In this document: positions 1 through 6,329 of the stretch, piece by piece
Layout: each line of letters starts with the position of its first letter
How positions within the stretch are numbered: position 1 is the first letter of the stretch
Source of the DNA: an uncultured Porphyromonadaceae bacterium
GTDB taxonomy: Bacteria; Bacteroidota; Bacteroidia; Bacteroidales; Muribaculaceae
Reading direction: 5' to 3'
DNA: 10,130 nucleotides
Assembly: GCA_947178685.1 (NCBI GenBank)
Contig: CAMWZE010000031.1
Coordinates: 1-10,130 of the forward strand
Made by a program: the position numbers and the translations under genes
The notes under the pieces: model-generated
Seen by the model: only the letters and a program-made list of their open reading frames with translations
Told to the model about the DNA's origin: nothing
Databases searched by the model: none

Positions 1-158
1 GGATTGGTAAGCTTCTTGCCGAAGTATTTCTGATAGACACGGCCATTGTCTGCGACGTTGTATACAAGACCTGTGTTATCGGTTGATATCACTATATCTT
101 CTGCATTCACAAGGAGTGGTGCTCCAAGGAGAAGAAGGGTCAAAAGATTGGGTTTCAT
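1..158 (-). CDS. GH36-type alpha-galactosidase, N-terminal fragment (runs off the window)
   Basis: Only the first 52 codons are present; the gene continues past the low-coordinate edge. The start is the ATG at 158-156. Residues 1-19 (MKPNLLTLLLLGAPLLVNA) form a signal peptide with a likely cut after VNA, so the product is exported, probably to the periplasm. The next residues (IVISTDNTGLVYNV, then GRVYQKYFGKKL) resemble the start of the N-terminal beta-sandwich domain of GH36 alpha-galactosidases, where a 'thing-to-be-solved' pattern of I-x-T-x-N-T-x-L-V followed by a Q-x-Y-F/L-G-K-K-L segment is usual. Enzymes of that family release terminal alpha-linked galactose with retention. It is the last visible gene of the operon, 87 bases after the esterase. 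The catalytic barrel is not in the window, so the family call rests on this short N-terminal match alone and another family with the same sandwich cannot be excluded. Confidence 0.6.
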   Translation of the reverse strand, partial: MKPNLLTLLLLGAPLLVNAEDIVISTDNTGLVYNVADNGRVYQKYFGKKLTN

Positions 159-183
159 GATCTGATATTTTATGAGTTGTGTA

Positions 184-216
184 TTTTCAGTCAGTTTTCA
201 GTCAAATTTTCAGTCA
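184..216 (-). repeat. Three direct copies of TGACTGAAAA in the leader of the GH36-type gene
   Basis: On the plus strand the unit TTTTCAGTCA occurs at 184-193, 195-204 and 207-216; on the transcribed strand it reads TGACTGAAAA. Copies are exact and begin 11 and 12 bases apart, close to one helical turn, in the 87-base gap between the esterase stop and the GH36 start. This could be a protein-binding array, an RNA element, or simply a slippage expansion. I see no TAnnTTTG-type promoter element in the gap. Confidence 0.8.
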
Positions 217-230
217 TTTGGTTTAATGAC
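213..230 (-). other. Small inverted repeat overlapping the third leader repeat
   Basis: GTCATT at 213-218 pairs with AATGAC at 225-230 around a 6-base loop. The left arm overlaps the third TTTTCAGTCA copy. No T-tract follows it on the transcribed strand, so it is not a typical terminator. It could be a weak intra-operon hairpin; a 6-bp stem can also arise by chance. Confidence 0.35.
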
Positions 231-245
231 AGAGGGGGAAAGAGG

Positions 246-2183
246 TCATTTGTCGGTTGCGAATGGAGCCACAGGTATGCCGGCACGGCTGTATAGGTTG
301 CCGTTGGGGTAATCGGCCCAATTGTAGCGGGCACGGTCGGGACGCTTGATTCTCGGAGAAGAGAGCACCACGGTGCGCTTGTCGGGCATCTCTGTCATGG
401 CCTGGGCGAAATTGCCGTCGGCATCCCCGATGATGAAGCCTATTACTGCTACAGATGTGGGATGAATGTCGCGGTCGAAAGAGAGTATCATCTTGTCGCC
501 GTCGGTCTTCATGCCTGTGCATACCGGAGCCTGATACTCCATCTCGCTCTTGCCATAGTCGCGGTTGAGCGCTGTCATTGCAAGGCGATGGGCCACCGAC
601 TGCTTGTCGCGTGGATGGATATCACCGGGATTGCCAAGGTCGATGGCGCTAACCATTGAGGTGTTGGGGAGTGAGAGTGCCTTTGCTTGAGCATTGCGGA
701 GAGCGGCCCATTCGGAATCGGGTTGAACTGTGCGGGGCTGGAGCCATCCGGCGAGCTGCACGAAATAGAATGGGAAATCTTTACCCCAGAGACCTCGCCA
801 GTCGTTGATGAGTGCCTGGAAAAGGGGCTCATATTGCTCGGCACGCCCAACATTGGCACATCCCTGATACCAGAGCACTCCCTGAATCGGAAGATTGTGG
901 AGAGGATAGAGCATGGAGTTATAGAGCACTGTCGGATAGCTCGAACCATCGATCGACGCCGGTTTCTGGGGGAGTGTGGAGAAATCAACTCCCACCTGAT
1001 ATGTCCAGTCGCCTGAAAGGGGGATGGTGGTTCCGCCAATCTCGGCCCGCATATTCTCAACCGGTCCGGCGAAGCCTCCCTCGCCTCCGAAGTCGGAGAT
1101 GCGGATGGTGAGCAGATTCTTTCCGGCTTTCACAAGATTGCCAGGAATAGTGTAGACACGGGGAGTGTTATAGCCGCTCCCTTTTGCCACCTCTTTGCCG
1201 TTGAGATAGGTTACATCTTCATCATCAATTGCCCCTAAATGTAGGGTGAGATCTTTACCGGCAAGATTGGCGGGAACATCAAACGATTTCTGAACCCATA
1301 CTATGCCATCGAATGAATTGCCGAAGCCCACCCGCTCGAAATATCCAGCCGGATGAGTCTCTCCCGTGAGGGGTTTACCGGGATCCGCTACCTCACCACC
1401 CGACTTTGCAAGGCTCATCCAGTCGGAGAGTTTTTTCTCGTAGTCGGCATGCAGCAGCGCCGCATCGAAGTTGCAGCGAGAGAGGGCATCGACTTCCGAT
1501 TCGAATCCGGGCACCTTCTTTATCGCCTCATATCCTGTCCATGCCTCGGCGGGAGTACCACCCCATGTGGCATCGATTACGCCCACAGGCACTTTTAGAC
1601 TGTCTCTCAGTTCTTTTGCAAAAAGATATGCGATGGCAGAGAAATCCATTGTATTGGAAGCGGCCTCTACCCATCCCCCCATATTGGTCTGTACATCCTC
1701 TTGTGGAGAGAAGGCTGTGGTTTTCTTCACCTGAAGCAGACGTATATCGGGGTTATGCGCGGTGCCTACCACACGGTCGGCATCGATCACAGATGTCCAG
1801 CCCTCAATGGGGAACTCCATATTGCTCTGGCCTGAGCAAAGCCATAGCTCACCGGAGAGAAGATTGTCGATCACTGTCTCATCGCCATCGTTGAAAACGA
1901 TCGAGAAAGGTCCTCCTGCATCCGGAGTGGCTATCTGCATTGAGAAGCGGCCGTTTTTGTCTGCTTTAGCAGTTATGGGCTTCTTCAGCCACGAAGGGGT
2001 GGCCGTTACGTTGGTACCTGCCTTTGCCTTGCCGTTCACATTTAGTGTGGCATTACGTTGCATCACCATATTGGAGGTGATGTAGTTAGGGAGAGTCACC
2101 TTCGCCGGGGCCGACTGGGGCAACACGAGTGCCATAGCCGCCAAGGAGGTGACACCAATAGATGTCAAGATGTTGGTTTTCAT
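246..2183 (-). CDS. Sialate O-acetylesterase / CE20-type carbohydrate acetylesterase
   Basis: An exported 645-residue SGNH-type esterase expected to remove O-acetyl groups from sugars. Residues 1-27 form a signal peptide ending SAPA. The family marks are the nucleophile block LWLCSGQSNMEF with Ser120, VIDATWGGTPAEAW at about 202-215, GVLWYQGCANVGR at 435-447, the tract DWRGLWGKDFPFYFVQLA at 461-478, and the catalytic pair Asp521/His523 in GDIHPRDKQ. Between about 285 and 395 the esterase fold is interrupted by a galactose-binding-like jelly roll (FERVGFGNSFDG, then WVQKSFDVP, LHLGAIDDEDVTYLNGKEV, DFGGEGGFAG), as in other long members. Length is normal for the family. The names 'sialate' and 'xylan' esterase are both used for this family, so the sugar cannot be read from the sequence; with alpha-galactosidase-type genes on either side of the regulator, removal of acetyl groups that block glycosidases is the likely role. 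It starts 46 bases after the HTCS stop. A common WYQGESN motif reads WYQGCAN here. There is no T9SS tail, so a periplasmic location is likely. Confidence 0.9.
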   Translation of the reverse strand: MKTNILTSIGVTSLAAMALVLPQSAPAKVTLPNYITSNMVMQRNATLNVNGKAKAGTNVTATPSWLKKPITAKADKNGRFSMQIATPDAGGPFSIVFNDGDETVIDNLLSGELWLCSGQSNMEFPIEGWTSVIDADRVVGTAHNPDIRLLQVKKTTAFSPQEDVQTNMGGWVEAASNTMDFSAIAYLFAKELRDSLKVPVGVIDATWGGTPAEAWTGYEAIKKVPGFESEVDALSRCNFDAALLHADYEKKLSDWMSLAKSGGEVADPGKPLTGETHPAGYFERVGFGNSFDGIVWVQKSFDVPANLAGKDLTLHLGAIDDEDVTYLNGKEVAKGSGYNTPRVYTIPGNLVKAGKNLLTIRISDFGGEGGFAGPVENMRAEIGGTTIPLSGDWTYQVGVDFSTLPQKPASIDGSSYPTVLYNSMLYPLHNLPIQGVLWYQGCANVGRAEQYEPLFQALINDWRGLWGKDFPFYFVQLAGWLQPRTVQPDSEWAALRNAQAKALSLPNTSMVSAIDLGNPGDIHPRDKQSVAHRLAMTALNRDYGKSEMEYQAPVCTGMKTDGDKMILSFDRDIHPTSVAVIGFIIGDADGNFAQAMTEMPDKRTVVLSSPRIKRPDRARYNWADYPNGNLYSRAGIPVAPFATDK

Positions 2184-2229
2184 GATTTGATATGTGATAG
2201 GGCCTTCCTGATTGGGGAGAAGCTTCCGG

Positions 2230-5200
2230 TCATTCCTGATCGGAACTGCTGTCAGATTGGTCGGAGGCCTTGTTTGATTGTTCCGTTGTCTTTGGCGTCG
2301 GGTTTGAGGTGGTAAGAATAATCTGTGTGTTATTCTGACATTGCTTCTCGAAAGCTTTCGGTGTCACTCCGAACTGCTTATAGAAAAGCTTGCTGAAATA
2401 TGAGGATGAATTTATACCCACCATGAAGCATACATCAGAGATGCGGTATTTACCCTCCTGAATCAGCTCGGCTGCCTTCTTAAGTCTCACGAGACGTATC
2501 AGTTCTACCGGTGAGAGATTGTATAGGGTCTTTATCTTCCTCAGCAGAGAGCTGCGGCTCATGCAGAGAGCGTCGGCCATCGATTCCACACTGAAATTCT
2601 CATCATCTATGTTGCGGTTGATAATGTCGATCACTTTCCCCATGAACTCCTCCTCAGCTTTGTTGAGCTTCATATTGTCAACGGAGAAGAAGGGTTTGTT
2701 GAGGAATGCCTTCCGCTCATGGCGACGGTTGTCGAGAAGCGACATCACCTGCTGGCGGAAATATTTGATAGAGAATGGTTTCTCTATATAAGCCTCGCCA
2801 CCTGTCTTCAGGGCTTTTACCTTGCTTTCGAGATCGTTCTTGGCTGTTAGGAACACCACAGGGATATGGCTGAGGTCGGAGTCCTCCTTCACCCTTCGGC
2901 AAAACTCATAGCCATCCATCTCGGGCATCATTATGTCGGTGACAATGATATCGAATTTATGGTCTTTGAGCTTCTCGAGAGCCTCCACACCGCTGGCGGC
3001 CGTCTCCACCACAAACGACTTTGAGAGCTGGTCGTAGAGAAATTCACGCATCTCATCGTTATCGTCGACAAAGAGGAGTGAATATCCGGCCTCGGGAGTT
3101 GTGAGCAACGACTGATCATCCATCACATATTCGGTCATCGTGGGATTGGTCTCAACCTTTTCAGTCACTACACTCTCCTGCTTGAGCGGAATACGGAGCA
3201 CAAACGTATTGTCGGGACCCTCAAGATTCTCAAGCTCTATCGAACCACCGTGCATCGAAGCGAGCGTGCGGGTGAGCGGCAATCCGATACCCACTCCCTG
3301 ATTGTAGCCGTTTTTGTCGATCTGATAGAAAGGTTCGAAGATATGGTATACATCATCACCCGATATCTTGTTGCCGTCGCTCACCACCTCAAGACGGAAC
3401 ATATCGCTCTCTTCCGACAATCTCACCTCTATTCTTGAAGTTGAATATTTGAGGGCATTATTGAGAAGGTTTGAGATAATCTTGGTGATCGCCTCTTTAT
3501 CGATATGTGCCATGATCGACTTCTGAGGAAGGTCGATGATAAGATTTTTATTCTTGCTCACAATGGTCATCTCGAAACGCTCCACAACCGTTTTTATAAG
3601 ATTGGTGATATCCACTGTCTCATATCTAAGCTCGGGGCGCTCGTTACCGAGTTTCTGGAAATCGAGAAGCTGGGTGGTGAGGTCGAGCAGGCGGTTGGTG
3701 TTCTGACGGATTACTCCGATATATTTCTGCACCTTGGGATTATCCACATCCATCTCCTCGATAGCTTCGAGGGGAGTACCTATAAGAGTGAGAGGGGTGC
3801 GTATCTCATGGGCAATCTCAGTGAAGAACATCATCTTCGACTTGTAGAGCTCTTTCTCTTTGTTGATGCTGAAGAGCTTTTCCTGTTCCTTTATCTTCTT
3901 CTGCTGGTTTTTGCGGTATATAATGAAAGCCATCACCAATACACCTATAAGAAGAAGGAATATTCCGAGATATGCCCAGATTGTCTGATACCATGGTGGA
4001 AGAATCTTCAGACCCATGCGGCGTATGCTCTCTGCGTCATCACTTTGGGCACGAAGCTCAAGAGTATAATTGCCGGGAGCCAGCCCAACAAAGGTGAGAT
4101 TGGAGGGATCGTTGATTACGGTCCATTCCTTATCCTTGGGGAGCAGACGGTAGGAGTAGACCATCGTATTATTGTTGTCGTAGGTAGGCGTGGCTATGGA
4201 GAGCGAGAAATTGGAGATATTGCTCTGCAGCTCGATATCATCGGCAAAAAGCACGTTGACCGGTTCGGGTGATGAGGATGTATTCACCATCATCTCCTCG
4301 TTGCCGGAGCGAAACGAGGTTATATAGATTGGAGGAAGTGAGTCACAACTCGTGTCGAGCATAGGATTGAACGCCACGATGCCATCGAAACCGCCCATGT
4401 AGAATTTGCCGTCGAGACCTTTGGTGGCCGAGGCGTAGTTGAACTGAGTCACATCAAGTCCGTTAGTCTCATCAAACACCTTCACGCCACCGGTGGTGGG
4501 GTTAAACTTCACGAGTCCGCGAGCTGTGCCGAACCATAGGAATCCACGGTTATCCTCAAGCACTTCATACACCATATCGTCGGGCAGTCCCTCCTCTATT
4601 CCATAGGATGTGAAGTCGTCGGTGTCTGTGTTATATTTGGCGAGTCCTCCACGTTCGGTAGAAAACCAGAGTTGTCCTGATGAATCCTCCATCACGGAGT
4701 TGACTGAATTTGTGCGCAGTCCGTTGCGATGGTCTTCATAGAATTCATAATGGCGCATTTTTCCATTGGCGGGATTGTAGCGCCATATGCCGGTGCCTAT
4801 GGAGGCAAACCATATTATTCCTTTGGAGTCTTCGAATATCTTATTGATCCAGGCGCTTTCCATCCCCTCTACAGGAACGAAATCAGCTCCGTCGGCTTTC
4901 TTGACGAATGCTCCATAATCTACGGCCACCCACATATTCCCTTTTGAGTCTTCAAGCATAGAGTATATGCTCGTGGGATTCTTTAGCAGTGTCGAGCCTA
5001 TATTTGCAGTATTGCTATATCCTGTGAATATATCCAGACCTGCGCGATTATAGCCGGCTGTCATCTTGTCGCCACTGCGACGTATCACCAGACATTCCTT
5101 GTTGTTGGCATTCACACCTGACGGGTGTATCACAGTGTTGTTGGCCGGATCAAGCACATTGATCCCCTTTTCGGTAGTGCCCACCCATATACGTCCATCT

Positions 5201-6303
5201 TTATCTGTGGCCATACCTCTCACGCGAAGACTCGAGAAGTCGCGGGTGTTGTCGCGGGTGTAGTTTTCAAATACAAGACCGTGCCTGCGCAGATGTACTA
5301 CGCCGCCATACATAGTGCCTACCCACACATTATTGTCGGCATCCGGAAGGAGTGCCATTATGATATTGTCCGGCAGACGTTTTGCGCCCGGCTGATTGTC
5401 GTCAAGAAATTCCACTGACTTGGATGGTAAATCGTAGACGTAAAGCCCGTGGGCAGTGCCTATCCAAAGTTCGTTATCTACCATCGTCGCCGCCCGTACA
5501 AAGACGTCCCTGTCCAGGGGGAGAGGAAAGGGGGCCAGTATCTCGTCGGCAAGAGATAGGGAGTAGGCGTTGCCGTTCTGTTGGATCACATAGATTGTGC
5601 CCCTCTTATCGTCGATGAGCGAGGCAATGGCACTTTGTTTGAGAATCTCGAACTCCTTACGAGTTCCCCCCACTGCATGAAAGCGATTGCTCTCTTTGTC
5701 GTAGATAAATATGCCGTCGGCATTTGTGCCGGTCAGCACTTTTCCCTTATCGGTGATAAGGAGATTATTAGGAAGCTTTGAGTTATCGCCTCCGTGGTCG
5801 ATTACGGAGTAGAAATCTACCTTACGGTCAGGGGTGATACGAAACACCCCCTGGTTGGGGATTAGTGTCCATATATTTCCATCGCGGTCTTCACCAATAC
5901 TTTGCACCCAATCGTCGGGCGACACTCCGTCTTTAGATTTCTCGGTCAGAATAGTGAAAGTCTCCTTCTGCGGATTGAAGATATAGATACCTCTGTCTGT
6001 GCCCACCCATATTGTATTGTCGGGGGCCGTGTAGAGTGAGGAGATGTTATTGTTGCCTCTACGCGCCTCGCTGTCGTAGACTACATAGGGATGGATACTC
6101 ACCCCATCATAGCGGTTGAGTCCGTTCTTGGTGCCTATCCAGATCAGCCCCATATGGTCTTGACATATGGCTTTTACATTATTCGACGACAGTCCGAAGG
6201 TATTGTCGACGTGGCTAACACCGTATGGTTTCCCCCATACGGTGTTGAGTCCCGATAATATCATTAAGATGGTCGAGAGTAGGAAAGTAGCTCTTAGCCT
6301 CAT
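2230..6303 (-). CDS. Hybrid two-component system (HTCS) sensor kinase/AraC-family response regulator
   Basis: A 1357-residue one-protein signalling system of the Bacteroidetes glycan-sensing type. Order of parts: signal peptide 1-24; periplasmic sensor of two beta-propellers built from Reg_prop repeats (WIGT 55-58, WVGT 99-102, WIGT 280-283, WVGT 327-330 and 373-376, WFST 546-549, WFGT 590-593 among others); a Y_Y_Y domain at about 700-765; one membrane helix at about 777-797; a coiled linker; HisKA with the phospho-accepting His832 in FFTEIAHEIRTPL; HATPase_c with N-box NLLNNALKY (945-953), FEPFYQ (989-994) and GVGIGLPL (1003-1010); a receiver with acidic pair Asp1080/Asp1081, phospho-acceptor Asp1123 (TDIMMPEMDG), Thr1153 and Lys1175; and an AraC-type DNA-binding domain at about 1222-1325. 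All residues needed for phosphorelay are present. After the HTH it carries a polar tail of about 35 residues rich in Ser, Gln, Asp and Thr. It sits inside the operon, between the GH-D hydrolase and the esterase, and presumably senses an oligosaccharide and activates this locus; the ligand cannot be predicted. The ATG at 6303 gives the signal peptide and lies 26 bases after the hydrolase stop. Confidence 0.96.
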   Translation of the reverse strand: MRLRATFLLSTILMILSGLNTVWGKPYGVSHVDNTFGLSSNNVKAICQDHMGLIWIGTKNGLNRYDGVSIHPYVVYDSEARRGNNNISSLYTAPDNTIWVGTDRGIYIFNPQKETFTILTEKSKDGVSPDDWVQSIGEDRDGNIWTLIPNQGVFRITPDRKVDFYSVIDHGGDNSKLPNNLLITDKGKVLTGTNADGIFIYDKESNRFHAVGGTRKEFEILKQSAIASLIDDKRGTIYVIQQNGNAYSLSLADEILAPFPLPLDRDVFVRAATMVDNELWIGTAHGLYVYDLPSKSVEFLDDNQPGAKRLPDNIIMALLPDADNNVWVGTMYGGVVHLRRHGLVFENYTRDNTRDFSSLRVRGMATDKDGRIWVGTTEKGINVLDPANNTVIHPSGVNANNKECLVIRRSGDKMTAGYNRAGLDIFTGYSNTANIGSTLLKNPTSIYSMLEDSKGNMWVAVDYGAFVKKADGADFVPVEGMESAWINKIFEDSKGIIWFASIGTGIWRYNPANGKMRHYEFYEDHRNGLRTNSVNSVMEDSSGQLWFSTERGGLAKYNTDTDDFTSYGIEEGLPDDMVYEVLEDNRGFLWFGTARGLVKFNPTTGGVKVFDETNGLDVTQFNYASATKGLDGKFYMGGFDGIVAFNPMLDTSCDSLPPIYITSFRSGNEEMMVNTSSSPEPVNVLFADDIELQSNISNFSLSIATPTYDNNNTMVYSYRLLPKDKEWTVINDPSNLTFVGLAPGNYTLELRAQSDDAESIRRMGLKILPPWYQTIWAYLGIFLLLIGVLVMAFIIYRKNQQKKIKEQEKLFSINKEKELYKSKMMFFTEIAHEIRTPLTLIGTPLEAIEEMDVDNPKVQKYIGVIRQNTNRLLDLTTQLLDFQKLGNERPELRYETVDITNLIKTVVERFEMTIVSKNKNLIIDLPQKSIMAHIDKEAITKIISNLLNNALKYSTSRIEVRLSEESDMFRLEVVSDGNKISGDDVYHIFEPFYQIDKNGYNQGVGIGLPLTRTLASMHGGSIELENLEGPDNTFVLRIPLKQESVVTEKVETNPTMTEYVMDDQSLLTTPEAGYSLLFVDDNDEMREFLYDQLSKSFVVETAASGVEALEKLKDHKFDIIVTDIMMPEMDGYEFCRRVKEDSDLSHIPVVFLTAKNDLESKVKALKTGGEAYIEKPFSIKYFRQQVMSLLDNRRHERKAFLNKPFFSVDNMKLNKAEEEFMGKVIDIINRNIDDENFSVESMADALCMSRSSLLRKIKTLYNLSPVELIRLVRLKKAAELIQEGKYRISDVCFMVGINSSSYFSKLFYKQFGVTPKAFEKQCQNNTQIILTTSNPTPKTTEQSNKASDQSDSSSDQE

Positions 6304-6329
6304 CTTGATTCAGTTTCTTGATACAGTTT
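6304..6329 (-). repeat. Tandem 13-base repeat filling the GH-D/HTCS gap
   Basis: The 26-base gap is exactly two 13-mers: plus-strand CTTGATTCAGTTT at 6304-6316 and CTTGATACAGTTT at 6317-6329, one mismatch. On the transcribed strand these read AAACTGTATCAAG then AAACTGAATCAAG, directly before the HTCS ATG. The word AAAAACTGT also recurs 14 bases upstream (6337-6345), across the last codons of the hydrolase, so a degenerate third copy may overlap its stop. No promoter or terminator is visible here, which supports co-transcription of the two genes. Confidence 0.85.

Noticed and set aside
1406..1894. 162-codon plus-strand open frame opposite the esterase
   Set aside because: Arg/Ser/Pro/His-rich translation typical of an out-of-frame shadow, inside a clear SGNH esterase gene.
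3505..4272. 255-codon plus-strand open frame opposite the HTCS
   Set aside because: It lies wholly antisense to the kinase and membrane-helix part of a well-supported gene; its translation shows no domain, only stretches mirroring the amphipathic opposite strand.
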